A stretch of DNA of 64,000 nucleotides from Mastigamoeba balamuthi (lineage: Eukaryota > Evosea > Mastigamoebida > Mastigamoebidae). The position numbers and the translations under genes are program-made. Where the stretch lies: NCBI GenBank assembly GCA_902651635.1, contig CACRSC010001917.1, positions 1,188,801-1,252,800 on the forward strand. Reading direction: 5' to 3'. Shown in pieces: positions 11,884 through 23,678 of the stretch (its first letter is position 1; every line of letters begins with the position of its first letter). Under the pieces are notes generated by a model, which was not told where the DNA came from, searched no databases, and saw only the letters and a list, made by a program, of their open reading frames with translations.

Positions 11884-14800
11884 TCACTCGCCATCGCCAG
11901 GGCAGTCGTCGTCAAACGGGCCGGCGGAGACGGTGGATGGCTTCCACTTGCTCCCAGGGCACTTGAGCGTGCCGGCGCTGCACTCCATGAGCTCCGCCAC
12001 GACCGCCTTGCTCTGCGGCGAGTTGGGGTCGACACGCATCTCGTCGTAGTGCAGCAGGGCGGCGCAGATGCCCGTGCCAGTGTTGGCCAGCATCGCGGGG
12101 TTCAGATGGTATCCAGCCATGGGACCCTGGTCGACGCCACTGAAGGAGGCCTCCATCGTGAAGCTGTTGAGCACTCGCAGCTCCTGCCACACAACCATCC
12201 GTGCGCTTCCCTTCTTCGCCCCCTGCGCGAGCTGGCGAGCGCGTGAGCTTGGCAAGGGCTCCTGTGTGGCAGCGGTACCCTGAACGAGCTGTTGCGGAAT
12301 GAGAAGCAGCTCGCGTGCTTCGAGATCAGGAAGGGGAACAGCCTGACGGACAGGAGGTTCTCCCTGTCAAACGGCGAGCAACCGTAGATGAAGATGTTCT
12401 GTTGAGCGGGATATATCCACAGGTTAGCTTGGTGTGTGATAGAGGGCCGAGGCGGGCCTTCTTGTCGAAGTGGCAGTGCAGGTCCAGATACAGCGCCACC
12501 CTGCTCTCGTGTGGCACGTTCTGCATGAGCCACTTGGTGGCGAAGATGGTTGGGTGCAACGCCGAGTCTGGGTGCATCCACACTCTGTTGAGGTCCACTG
12601 TGCCCAGCGGGCCGCGGTGGTTGCCCTCGGCCACCCCGTCGGGGTTCAGCATGGGCACGATCTTGAACACGTAACGCTCGCGGAGAGCCTGGGCCTCTGC
12701 CGTGCTGGACAGGAGGTAATCGATGACCCCCTGCGCGATGAAGCTCGAACCACTCTCTCCGGGATGAACGCGGGCAGTCACGAAGACGTACTCGCGCGCG
12801 CGTATGTCCGTAACGGGGCTCGCGAAGTCCGTAATGGTTACTAGAGGACACACGTTCCCGGCCTCAGTCTTGCACAGCGGAGAGATCCGAGCGACATCGC
12901 CACCCGCCGTGTGCACGGCAGAGTGCAGGTACTCCTGAAGGTCGCTCACGGTGTACGGGTAGTTCACGGCGAACCAGCACGTGTCGCTCTCGTACTGCGT
13001 CGATGTCGTGAAGGTAAGTGTGAAGTAGTGCAACTTCTTGCTCTGAAGGTCCCGCGTGTACTGGTTCGGGTAGTAGCATATCTGCAGGACAACTGTGAGA
13101 ACTATGGGCACCAAGGACGGTACCGACGTTGTCTCCTGTGCGGTGCCAGCCCCTGCCGGTGTCCTCGTACTCCCTCTTGGAGAACACGAGGGGGCGCAGT
13201 CCCCGACTGAACTCGGACGTGGCCTTCTCCATGTTCACGAGGTTGAGCTTGTAGGTGGCCCCCTTCTCGATGTTGGAGACGCCGAAGTAGAACCATTGCG
13301 TGTGGTTGGCCGAATTCGTGTCGAAGCTGGTTGCCAGCTCGTACTCGTTCTCGGCGATGCGCACGGCGCGGCCAAGGTTCCCGGACTCGAACTCGGAGAA
13401 GAACTTGAGCGACGTGCTGTCGACAATAACGTCGGCAGACCTGAACCTGTCGTACACGACAACTGGGGCATAGTCCGAGTGCAGTACCTGAATGTCGTGC
13501 ACGAGCATCTCGTGCGCCCGGAACGACTGCGGTTCGCCCAGAGGCTCGCCCTCGGCGACGAAGGCGTGTTGCGCTCCCTCGGCGGTGGTCTTCTTGACCT
13601 TCGTCTTGACTACCGCCAGGGCGCACAGGCAGGGCTCCTGCGGTACAGGGTTCGTGTCTACGACTGTCGCCGTCGTCACGTGGTAACGAGGCGAGTCCAG
13701 CCGAGGAGAATCGGTAGAGCGGTGGTTCCGAGGGGAGTTACCCAGAGGCAGGTCTGTTGGAGCCGGCGACGGCGGAGGGGTCGGCGTCGGCGTGCGGATG
13801 GACACTTGCTGGCTTGTGGGCCATCGTCTCTCGCACCCGCAAGCGCACCTGGAGTCGCATGCGCAGTGCACGCCGCAGACGCACGCCTTGTGCCGACCCT
13901 CCTCGCCCAGTTTCATCTCGGGAAAAAGAGCGCTTATATGCGACTCGAGATCGCTCTCCGACAGGCGGGAGCACGCCTCCACCCTGGGGGATGTCTTTGG
14001 TAGCGCTGACGGCCTGTCTGGCGGACAGTGCGCATGGAGCAGGAAGGCCAGGATGAAGTCAGACGTTTTGTCAGACTTGCCAATCCAGTACCGCGACAGC
14101 TCCATCAGTTCATCCGAATAGTCCTCCAGCGGGCGCAGGTCCTTGCGGGAACGGATCGCCTCGGGGAGGTTGTTCTCCATGAGCAGCAGGACGAGCGCGG
14201 CTTCGAGATGCACCTTTTGGTCTCCGGGGTGCGATCTAAACAGGCTGAGCAGGCAGCAGAACATGCCCTCGGACCACATCTGCCTGGCGCATGGGCCATG
14301 CCGGGCCAGGTTCGTCAACAGGCCGGTGACTGTCAGCACATCGTGGGGGCTCGTCGAGCGCTCCCTCAGTAGCGCCGCAACGAACGGTATCCCGCCAGCC
14401 TTGTAGAGTGCCAGGCAGTTGGCATCTAAAGGGTAGGGAGCGTGAGACGCTTGGCCAAGCTTGACTGCGGTACCGCTGCCAGTCGTGACCGTGCTGAGCG
14501 TGCTGAGCACCACCTCGAGTATCTCCGGCGCCTCGGGGTATTCTGCCGCGCTGGCGCACTTCTGGGCGAGCCACAGCAGCGGCGGCACAGCGCCAGCCAG
14601 CCTCGCGGCCACGGAGATCCTCGTGTCTGGCAGCCCCGCAGGATGTCAAGAAGGGCCGCTGTCGATCGGTTGAGAATACCGCTCGGGGACATGGCGGTGG
14701 TCGACTTGAGTATCGCCAGCAGCAGCGCGGGGTCTGGGAGCGCCGCCGGGAGCTGCTCGGCGGCCATCAGGGCCGGGTCGACCTCGGGGATGGCGTCCTG

Positions 14801-15716
14801 GCTCGTCAGCGCGGGCGGGGCCTGCTCCCTGGGCCCCGGCTCGCTCTCGAGCTCGAGGTGGAGCTCTGTGGGCAGCGGCGCCGCGTCCACGCCCTCGGCC
14901 TTGGGGATGGACGGCCGCGGCGTCTGCGGGTCCGGCGGCCGCACCTGGAAGCCCCGCGGCGCCGACTGCTCCTCGAGGTGCTGGCCGTCCATAAAGGGCT
15001 TCACCACAGCGACAAACGCCTGCAAGAGGGGCCTCGCTGCCTTCCTCTTGCTCGCTTGCCTCCTGTACCTCGCTGGCGTTGCGCGCATGCAGAGGGTCAC
15101 TCGGGCGAGGCAGCGGGGTCCCGAGAGGGCCAGCGGGGGGTCGCACGCGACTGCGTGAAGAAGAGCATGATCTGGCAGAGAGGCAGCAGCGCTGCGCCCC
15201 TGTGCTCGCTGATGCCCTGCACGAGGGCGTCCATGCCGGACCTCCTCACAAACGCCACACGCCACGCTCTCCCGCACCGCTCGTCTGGCGCGGGAGAGGG
15301 GGGCCCCAGAGTCACCCAGTGCGTTCAGAACGGCCACTCCCCCCAAGCGGTTCGGTTCTTGCGGGGATAAAAAAGCGGAGTCGCCGTGACGTGGACGCAC
15401 CGGTGAGGGAGAGGAGCAGCTGGCGAGCAGCCTCCGCCGCAGACTCGCCCCGCAGCTCGGCCAGGAGCGACGTGACGTCGCCGTGCTCCTCGGCCCCGCC
15501 GTCGTCGGCGTCGTCGGGCGAGGCCGAGTCGTCTCCGGCGCTGCCGCCGGTGTCGTCTGCGAGCGCTGCGCTGCGGGCGGCAGAGCGCGGCGTCCGAGGC
15601 AGCGGGTCGGGGGAGGCGGGGCAGGACGACGTGGGGGAGGGCGGAGTGGGGTCCCCTGCGTCGACGGGGGGCAGCAGCCTGGGCGTCGGGTCCGAAGAAG
15701 CGCCGCAGCCCATCAT
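11884..15716 (-). CDS. Cytosolic carboxypeptidase, CCP1/AGTPBP1-like (M14D)
   Basis: Six exons (15716-15401, 15284-15147, 15099-13128, 13081-12458, 12398-12279, 12222-11884) encode about 1170 residues. The N-terminal half has helical ARM-like repeats as in AGTPBP1. Next comes a beta-rich N-domain (WFYFGVSN, YKLNLVNMEK) and an M14 zinc carboxypeptidase. Zinc ligands are visible in RVHPGES and YLDLHCH, with substrate-site MLNPDGV and LNRVW. A catalytic glutamate lies in NSFTMEASFSG. The family trims glutamates from tubulin tails, important in flagella. The intron at 12457-12399 has a GC donor. The long exon needs one extra base near a run of four Cs at 14634-14637 to stay in frame. The protein may begin at the second Met as MGCGASS, a myristoylation-like start. 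Confidence 0.9.
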
Positions 15717-16150
15717 CGGATCGAGTTTGGTCGGTGCGCGATCAGAAAATATCCGCAGAAAAAGGAGATTTCTGGGTCGTCACACCGCGGAATTCGAACT
15801 CGCGGCCTGGCTCTTCCTGCCGGTCGGAAGCTTGGAGCCGGTCCCGGTGCACGCGCGCTGCAGACTCGTCCGCCCCTCGCATCTCCTGGGGTCCAGCGGT
15901 GCCTTTTCCGTTGCCCCCCCACTGGTTTTCCAAATCGACGCTCTGCCCGAGGGCATCCACGACCCCCACCCCCACCACTGCAGCCACAAAACACACGCGC
16001 GCCATCGAGGGCACCGGAACAGTGGTTTGGATCGCGGGATCTGCTTGATTTTTGTATCTAGGGGATGACGATCTTTCATCAGACCCCTTTTCTTTCTCGA
16101 GCCCTCTTCAGCCCTCTCGCTCCTCGCTGCTGCGTCTTGCGCCCCCTGCG
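15717..16150. promoter_or_regulatory. Divergent promoter region of CCP1 and GDP-mannose transporter genes
   Basis: This holds the upstream DNA of two divergently transcribed genes. Reading toward the CCP1 gene there is agaaatctcctttttctg and gcggatattttc. Reading toward the transporter there is tgtatctagggg about 85 nt before its ATG. These match the recurrent upstream element described in the findings. A box-B-like ttcgaattcc near 15790 is not part of a foldable tRNA. Confidence 0.5.
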
Positions 16151-17814
16151 ATGAACCGCGACGCCAATCCCACCCCCTCCCCCTCCGTGCGTCCGCTCCC
16201 GCAACCCTGCTCGCCCCGAGCGTCCCCCTCCTGCCGCCCCCGGCCTCTGACGTGGTCTCTGCTTTTGGGGTCGCCTGCGGGGCCGGTTTTGGGGCGATGA
16301 CCTGTGCGGTTCGTGTTCCGTGCCGTACACCTTCTCCCTCCCCCTCCCCCTATTCTCCCCACCACCGTGCAGCTGCGGCGGCTCCTGCACCGCAGGCGCA
16401 GGCGGACAGGGCCATCGCGAGCTGCCTCTCGTACAGCACGTTCTCGATCGGCGCCACGCTGACCAACAAGATGCTCCTCAACGGCGACTCCCCCATGTAC
16501 GATCGCTTCCTCCCCGCATTCCCACCGCACCACCTTCTTTTCTTGGGTGGCCTCGTGCGAAGTATGGGCGGAAGCACCGCCGCGTATCACGAATTTTTGC
16601 TGCGGCTCTTTTTGTTTTTTTCTTCCTTTTTCCCTCTTTCCGCTCTCGTCGGTGGTTGGCCCGTTGTGACGTAGGAGGCGTCGATGCCAGGTCCGCCACG
16701 TTCCTGCTGGTGTGGCAGTACCTCGCGACGGTCGGCACGGTGCTGGGGGCGCGGGCGTGGGGCACGATCAGCTTCGAGCTGCCCACGTGGGACGCCGTGA
16801 TGAGGTGGCTGCCGCTCGACGTGCTCTTCGTGCTGATGCTCAGCAGCAACGCGCTGGCCCTGCGCCACATCAGCGTGCCCACGGTCACCGTCATCAAGAG
16901 CGTCTCGACGGTGCTCACGGGGCTCGGCGACTACTTCCTCTTTGGCCAGGCCATCTCCTCGGGGATCCTCGCCAGCATGTTCATCATGGTGCCCCCCCAG
17001 GCCCCACCCCGCACTCCAATTCCCTTTTGCTGAGCCTCCTCTCTCTCCCCCCTCCCCCGTCGCTGCCTTTTGCGCGCATTCAAGACGGCGTCGAGCGTCG
17101 TGGCCGCGTTCAACGACCTGCAGTTCCACGTCTGGGGATACACGTGGGCAGCTGTCAACTGCGTCTCGACGACCGCCTACGTCGTGCGCTTCAGCGATCT
17201 CACTTTACCCCTGGAGAGCTGCGCTCACTGCGTGTGCGCTCCTTCCCCCAGCTCTACATGAGGACGGCTCTCAAGGGTGTGGCCAAGAACGAGTTCATGG
17301 CCGTGTTCCTCAACAACTCCATCGCCATCCCGCTCGCCCTGCCCTTCCTCCTCTACTCGGGCGGCATCAGCACCTCCGTCGGCTGGTGCGCTCTCTGCCG
17401 ACCCCCGGCCGTCTACCACCCACCCCTTCAGAGCTGACCTCCCCGGTAGGCTCCTGGAGGCCGGGTGGGGCACGTCCCTCCTGTTCCTGGTCAACGGCAT
17501 CATCGGCTTCGCGCTGAGCCTGTCGTCGTTCTGGTGTGTCAAGTCCACGAGCCCCACGACCTACGCGTGCGTTCCTTCCGGCCGTGGGGTAGCGGGAGCC
17601 TAAAGGGGTCTGCTGCAGGATGGTCGGCGCGCTCAACAAGATCCCGCTGGCCGCGATCGGGTGGATGCTGTTCGAGACGAAGATGACCCCCCTGGGCACC
17701 GCGAGCATCGTCACGGGCCTCGCGGGCGGCGTCCTGTACACCCACTGCAAGAACCAGCAGCGCAAGGCCGAGGAGGCGCTGAAGAAGCTGCAGCAGGAGG
17801 GCGACACTCGTTGA
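16151..17814 (+). CDS. GDP-mannose (nucleotide-sugar) transporter, VRG4-like
   Basis: Seven exons (16151-16186, 16396-16496, 16691-16988, 17085-17183, 17252-17385, 17450-17566, 17619-17814) close exactly in phase. They encode 326 residues, the usual length of the family. It is a multi-pass membrane protein with about ten hydrophobic segments. The two signature motifs of Golgi GDP-mannose transporters are present. FLNN lies at residues 197-200 (the FYNN motif) and GALNK at 265-269. A C-terminal lysine-rich tail (KNQQRKAEEALKKLQ) could aid ER-Golgi trafficking. It would exchange cytosolic GDP-mannose for lumenal GMP to supply mannosylation. Most of its donors are GTGCG. Confidence 0.93.
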
Positions 17815-18140
17815 GGCACCTCGCCTGTCTCCGAGTGACGTGCGAAACAATGCCGAGATTTTGTCGCTCTGGCCGAGTAAGAGGTGCTCTTTGATTGTTT
17901 ACACGGGTCTTCGGGAATGTGCACGAATGACCGCGAGGCTTGGGCGAGAGGGTACGACATACACCTGCTCGCTCTGAGGGTTGGTAACCGGCAGTTTGGC
18001 CACGTCGATGGACTGGCCACTCGTTGCCCTGAAGGCGGCAATCGATCCTTCATCCGATCGATCGCACTAGCAACCGCACGGGGTCGCTCACAGCTGCCGG
18101 TGGGTTTGCATCGATGTTCCTGCCGGACATCGGCGACGCA
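17815..18140. other. Convergent intergenic region
   Basis: These are the 3' flanks of the transporter gene and the small membrane-protein gene. It carries no ORF with protein-like character and no recognised RNA. Confidence 0.5.
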
Positions 18141-18814
18141 CTAGCCGCAGTAGAACGCAGTGGGCAGCGACACCACGAAGATGTTCTCGACCGTCAGCCG
18201 CAGAACAAACGAGACCACATTCGCCCCTGGTAGGCCCCGTCAGACAGGATCGCAGCGCCGGCCGCGCTTACCAAGCACGGTGATCACGAGCGGCCAGTAG
18301 GACGACTCGCCCCCCTCGGAGAGGTACACGGACCCCAGCAGCAGCATGAAGAAGCTGAACGAGTGCATCGCCTGCGCAGGGGGAAGGTCAAGCACGCGCA
18401 GTCAACCACTCGGTTCGCTCCAAATGCATCCACCATCAGCACGGAGCGCGCGCAGAGAGCGTCGGTCCTGGCCGCAGGGCACAGGACAGAGCAAGCGCGC
18501 CAAACGGCCACCCGTCGCACCGAGGCGCACAGGCAGGACAAGCGGCTATTTTTGCCAGCGGAGGAAACGGAGCGCGCGCGAACCAAGAGCGACGTGCGCC
18601 AGTTGGGCGGCACAAGGCCCGGGCGGCCGAAGGAGGCACCCGCGACGACCTGGACCAGCGAGACCACGAGCAGCGCCGAGGCGAACACCAGCGACAGGAC
18701 GACGTACAGGGCCTTCCTCTTGACCGCCGTCGAGGCGACCTGGGAGGCATCGCGCACCGCAACCGAGTGAGTGCCGACAGCAGCGGTACCCCAGCAGTGG
18801 CGAATACGTGCCAT
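18141..18814 (-). CDS. Small three-span membrane protein, unknown
   Basis: Three exons (18814-18650, 18371-18272, 18226-18141) join in phase to give 116 residues. The hydrophobic stretches are ALYVVLSLVFASALLVVSLV, SFSFFMLLLGSVYLS and WPLVITVLGANVVSFVL, so three membrane spans are likely. The short loop GGESS lies between the last two. The first intron (278 nt) is longer than most here. I do not recognise the family. The start is the first in-frame ATG of exon 1; an upstream exon cannot be excluded. An ataatctcc element lies about 60 nt upstream of the ATG. Confidence 0.6.
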
Positions 18815-19096
18815 AGAGTGCCCGCGAGTCCCGCACGGTCGGCTTCGTGGGTACCGGCTCCTTCCAGGAAAATAATCTCCGTTGATAACACGTGCACAAG
18901 AAAGCCAACCGACAATTGATTGAGCTGGGCGCTGTAAAGAGAAATGGAATGGACTGATCTTATTGACTTAATGGGAAGCCGAGGGGGGAGGAAGGGGGCC
19001 CCTTGCTGGTGGGACTGCTGCTGCTGCTGGCAGGTGATTCAGCCTCTCTCTATGGAAGGAACTATGGAACCGCTGCGTTGCAGGGGGAGTAGTTGT

Positions 19097-20113
19097 TTAA
19101 AGTAGCTCGACGTAGTTGTAGGGGAAGACGCCCTGTACACCGTTGAGGCGGCCCTCGTACCACTGCCCGTCGCCCTCGCTGAGCAGCTCGATGATGTCGC
19201 CCTCGGCGAACTCGAGGTCCCCTTCTTGCTGCGCCGCGTAGCCGTAGAGCGCCCTGCACTGCCTGCACTGCTCCCGCTGCGCCTGCGCCTTGTTGTGCTG
19301 CGACGGCGACGGCGACGCCGCTGCTGCCGCCGCCGCCTGCTGCTGCGCGCTCCTGGCCTCCTCCTGCGAGGCGCGGAGCTCCTGCTGCGTCTGCTCGAGC
19401 TCCGCCCGGATCTTCTCGAGCTCCGCGCGCAGCTGCTCGGCGTCGGCGACGGCCTTCTGGCGCTCGGCCGCCGCGTGCTCGGCCGCGCGCACCTGCGACC
19501 TCGCCTCGTCCTGCGCCGCCCGCAGCTGCCTGCGCGCCTCCTCGAGCTCCTGCCTCGTCGCCTCGTGCGCCCGCTGCTCCGCCTCGAAGACCGACGCGCT
19601 GACGCTCGGCTCCGACACGGCCCGCTGGTGCGCGGCCGCCGACGCCGCCGCCGGGCCTCCGACGGGCATCGACGCCCTCGGCGACACCGGCGGCCGCCTG
19701 GGCCCGCACGACTGCGCCGCGCGCGGCGGCATGCGCGGCGGCATCTGCGGCGCGTTGCTGTTGTCGTCGGGCGCCGTCTGGCGCGGCAGCGGCGGCGGCG
19801 GCGCGCTGCTGCTGTTGGCCCGCAGCGGACGCGGCACCGGCGGCGGCACGGCGCCCGACGACGACGGGTTCTGCGCCTCTCGCAGCGTCCCGAAGCCGCC
19901 CGGGGGCCGCGGGGCGACGGGGGGCCGCGCAGAAGCGCCGGGGCGCGGGTTGGGCGGCGGGGGGCCCGAGAGAAGCGTCGAGGTGGGGCGCGGGGCGACC
20001 GGCGGCCGCGAGCCCGGCGGAGGGCGCGACACGTGCGCGGAAGCGGCCGGCACGGGCGGGCTCGGGCGGCGCGCGAGCGTGTCTGCGATGACGTCGTCTC
20101 CCCAGGAGCACAT
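19097..20113 (-). CDS. Proline-rich, coiled-coil, SH3-domain protein
   Basis: An intronless frame of 338 residues starts at ATG 20113. Residues about 15-165 are proline-rich with many PxxP stretches (for example RPPVAPRPPGG), which could bind SH3 domains. Residues about 175-275 are an alanine/glutamate/arginine/glutamine coiled coil. The last 54 residues are a classic SH3 domain with ALYGY, the acidic RT-loop QQEGDLEFAEGD, QWYEG and GVFPYNYVELL. The layout resembles adaptors of actin and endocytic patches, which oligomerise through the coiled coil. Its partners are unknown. Confidence 0.9.
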   Translation of the reverse strand: MCSWGDDVIADTLARRPSPPVPAASAHVSRPPPGSRPPVAPRPTSTLLSGPPPPNPRPGASARPPVAPRPPGGFGTLREAQNPSSSGAVPPPVPRPLRANSSSAPPPPLPRQTAPDDNSNAPQMPPRMPPRAAQSCGPRRPPVSPRASMPVGGPAAASAAAHQRAVSEPSVSASVFEAEQRAHEATRQELEEARRQLRAAQDEARSQVRAAEHAAAERQKAVADAEQLRAELEKIRAELEQTQQELRASQEEARSAQQQAAAAAAASPSPSQHNKAQAQREQCRQCRALYGYAAQQEGDLEFAEGDIIELLSEGDGQWYEGRLNGVQGVFPYNYVELL

Positions 20114-20595
20114 TGTCGGGGGCGGTGTGTTGCCTTGCTGTCTGGTGTTGCCGGTGCTGTGGGACTTGTGGTGGGGTGCGGGTGGTTTCTAGGTTTTCCT
20201 GATCGGCTTCAGTTCAAAGATTCTTGCACTGCTTCCAGAAGAAATGCGGATAATCTCCCACAGGGGGCGACGGGGCAGAGCGCGCGCAGGAAGGAGGTGG
20301 GCGCGAGCGCGGGCGGATTTCGTGCCGCATCACCGGGCTGTTGACAGCTCTGGGACACGCACGAAAGGTGCGCGTCTTTCTTGTACATTGCACAAAAAAG
20401 GAAGTTACACTCGTTCAGCAATGAGGTGACACGACAATGCCGCGTGTGTTATTGAGCTGCGTGCTGGTGCACCGCGTGGCCCGCTTCAAAGAGTGTAATC
20501 GCAGTCCTCGAGATACTTGCCGAGCTCGCCGACCGACGGAATCACCCCTGGGAGATATTTGAATTCCGGTCAACTGATTGCGAGCAGATTGAATT
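20114..20595. other. Intergenic between SH3 and HAD genes
   Basis: This holds the upstream region of the SH3 gene and the 3' flank of the HAD phosphatase. A gggagattatccgc sequence (toward the SH3 gene) lies near 20260. No ORF of note was found. Confidence 0.5.
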
Positions 20596-21312
20596 TCACG
20601 AGAGAGCAGAGCGAAGCATCAGCGCACTGTCTTCCGGGAGGCCAGCGGCAGCGAAGTCTCGCACGCCAAAGTACCCCGTGCACACGCCGATGAAGTGGAA
20701 GCCAGCGCCAGCGGCCGCCTTGTAGTCGTCGGGCGTGTCGCCGACGTAGACGGCCCTGCGCGGGTCCTCTGCGATCTCGGGGCGCAGCGCCTTGAGGCCG
20801 TCAAAGCACCTGGGGTCCGGCTTCTGGTGCTCGAGGTCGTCAAAGCACCACGCCCGCTCGATCAGGTCGTCCCTCAGCCCCGCCTGCTGCACCCGCATCC
20901 CCAGGTTGCGCTTGAGCCTCTTGGACACGACGTACATGCGCATCCCACTTTGAGCGATACGTCAGCGATGCGTCATCGAATCATCGAACTGGGAAAATCC
21001 GTACTGGTCCGCGATGGACTGGAGCGAGGCGTTGGCGCCGGGGACCTCGGCGGCGGTGTAGACCGGGGAGAGGGCGAGGCACCGCTGCTTGAACTCCTCG
21101 ACGGGGGCCGTGGGCCACACCGAGAGGATGAACGCGTCCCAGCTGGGCCCGAACGCGGCGCACTGCTCGCGCGTGGGCGGGGGCAGCCCCAGCGACGCGG
21201 CGGTCTCCGAGTGCGACCGGAAGAAGGACTCGCGGATGCCGACGAGCGTGTCGTCAAAGTCGAAGGCGACGACCGTGAGGCGCGGGCGCGGCGCCGGCGG
21301 GGTGCCTGCCAT
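20596..21312 (-). CDS. HAD-superfamily hydrolase (phosphoglycolate-phosphatase-like)
   Basis: Two exons (21312-21005 and 20947-20596) close in phase to a 219-residue protein. Motif I is AFDFDDTL, with the nucleophile and acid aspartates. A helical cap follows. Motif II/III is carried by YVVSKR and KPDPRCF, and motif IV by VYVGDTPDDYKAA. The size and cap fit subfamily IA enzymes such as phosphoglycolate phosphatase or pyrophosphatases. Substrate cannot be read from sequence. Its start codon lies 220 nt from the divergent surface-protein gene, and both share an intergenic region with gagatac and gtatctccc elements. Confidence 0.88.
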
Positions 21313-21532
21313 CCCGTCAGATGCAGGCGAAGATATTCTGATGACATCAAAGATACCTGTATCTCGCCCATTCAGAGTGCCCCCTGCCGGCCATACCAGT
21401 ATCCCGCTGGGGTACAACATACAGCACCAGGCAACGAGAAGCGGGCAGGGAGCCAGGACGGGCACGCCGAGGAAAAGTATCTCCCGAGTTGCAGTCGGCT
21501 TCTCTACTTAAGCGGTGGGCAAAACTCCGGGG

Positions 21533-23541
21533 ATGGCCTCTGGGATCACGTCCTCCCGGGCCGTGCGCGCTGCGTCGCTGGTCGCTGTGCTCCTCGCCGT
21601 GTGCGCCGCGACGAAGCCGAAGCCGGAGAAAGTCGTGATGAACCCTGGCCGGTCCTTCGAGGCCTGCGCCATGTCCCCCCCAAACGCCACCTGCCCCACC
21701 AGCTTCACCTGGACCGTCGTCGTCTGGAACCCCGGCCTCACGGACTCCCCAGGCCAAGGTGCCCACCCCTCCCACCCCTCCCACGTCCATCTCGCACGCC
21801 GGGGGGGTGCTCCACGACCCACGCTGGCCTCCCATGGGCCGCTCTCATCCCCTCATTCCGCAGGGGACGGCGTGCTGTGCTTCCTGACGTCGTGCTACAT
21901 GTACACGACGACGTTCGGCGCCACGTGGGCGGCGCCGTACCAGCCGCCCGTCGTCCCCGGGGTGTACGCGGGCGACTCGGCCGACGGCAAGGCCGACGTC
22001 TTCCGGATGACCCTGCACGCGCTGCAGCTCGGCCACGGCAACTACGAGGTCAACGCGTTCTGCGTCAACACGGGCCCCCACTACGCCGACGGGGACAAGG
22101 TGACCGCCCAGGGCATGTTCAACCCCGCGCACTTCGTGGTGCGGACGCCGAGGCCCACGTGCGGCGACAACGTGACGCAGTACTGGCTCGGCGAGCAGTG
22201 CGACAGCGGGGACCCGGCCGTCTGCATTAACGGCAACTGCACGTGCAGGGCCGGGGCCGTCAGGGTCGGCTCCGTGTGCTCCTGTGAGCGCCAGAGCTCA
22301 GCCCACGCCTGCGCCTTCTCACGTGCCTGCGCAGTCTGCGGCAACGGGGTCGTCGACAGCGGCAGGGGGGAGCAGTGCGACCCGCCGACAAACACGTCGT
22401 GCTCGCAGTCGTGCACGTGCGCCGCCGGCTACGCCTTCAACGGAACTCCCGGGTCGTGCACGAAAGGTCCCTTCCAAGCGCCGCCCGAGCTCTCTCACGA
22501 CGGCGCACAGTGTGCGGCAACGGCGTCTTGGACGCGGGGGAGCAGTGCGACCCGCCAAGCGGGACTTGCCAGTGGCCGTGCCAGTGCATGCGGGGATACT
22601 ACGGAAACAAGTCGTCTGGCCGGTGCTACTCTGGTACGGCACAAATTCCGGTCGGGACTCACGGTCGTTAGTGTGCGGTGACAACGCCTATGCTGCCGGA
22701 GCCGAGGAGTGCGACAACTCGTCAGACGCGCACTGCGTCGGATGCAAATGCACGGGGAAATACTACGCCAGTTCGAGCGGCAGCTGCGTCGCAGGTTCGC
22801 CTCAAGGCGGTTCGCACCATCTCATGCGCGCCCAGAATGCGGTGACGGGAAGCTCGAAAGCGGCGAGCAATGCGACTACAGCATCCACACCGGCTGCCTG
22901 AAGAACTGCACTTGCTCCAACGCCACTGCCCTCATTGGCACCACGTGCACAAGTGCGCCGACTGGGGTGGCATCTCGCCAACGCTAACGCGAGCCGCGCC
23001 AGCATGCGGCAACGGTGTCAGAGACGCCTCGGAGCAGTGCGACGGTGGCACCGGGTGCACGGACTGCCTGTGCGACGCTGGGTACAGTGCCGCGCCGTCC
23101 ACGTCGTCTCTGTCTGTCGACTGCCTCGCGATTTGCGTCGGCTGCGACAGCCGCAGCACAGGCCCACAGCTGGTCGTCGTCGTCGGGGCCGTTGCGGGGT
23201 CCGTCGGTGGGATCACGCTGATCAACGTCGCGCTGGTCACCGTTGCGTACTGGTACTACCGGGACCGGCGTCGCAAGTACCTCACGCAGGAGAACAAGCC
23301 CATCGACGACCAGTCTGGCCACTTTGAGCCCGCGGACAGCACGCTCAGGGACTGCTCCTGCACCGTGCCCCAGACCGTCACCGCGGCGTCGTCTCCGTTT
23401 GTCCCCGATGCGCCAGCCTCCGCGCTCCCTGGCGGCCTGCAGCTGTTCTCCCCGAAGCTGACAGGCGGAGACATGTCGCCGACAGAGGAGTTTCAGCAAT
23501 GTGCCCTTCCAGAGCCGCCGCGCACTATCCAGCCGCAGTAG
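21533..23541 (+). CDS. Type I membrane surface protein with DUF4215-like cysteine repeats
   Basis: Seven exons (21533-21758, 21864-22283, 22335-22466, 22511-22633, 22672-22794, 22836-22952, 23003-23541) encode 559 residues. It has a signal peptide (AASLVAVLLAVCAATKP) and an unrecognised N-terminal domain of about 150 residues. About six cysteine modules follow, of form CGNGVxDxxEQCD followed by CxCxxGY. These resemble the Myxococcus/protist cysteine-rich repeat (DUF4215). One membrane span (residues about 420-450, rich in V, G and A) precedes a cytosolic tail of about 100 residues. Every intron is phase 1, and each of exons 3-6 encodes one repeat. It is likely a surface adhesin or receptor; no ligand can be inferred. 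Confidence 0.85.
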
Positions 23542-23678
23542 CACGCTTACGCCACACGCCACGCGCCACGCGCCACGCGCCAGTACAGTACACTGCAAAA
23601 CAGCTAATCCTCTATTGTTAACTTCAGCTCTGGGCAAGCGGAGCCCAGGCAGGCAGCCAGCCCGTGGAGTATCTATAC

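Noticed and set aside
15750-15850. tRNA-like sequence with a box-B-like ttcgaattcc on the minus strand
   Set aside because: No matching acceptor, D or anticodon arms could be folded, and the T stem has a mismatch.
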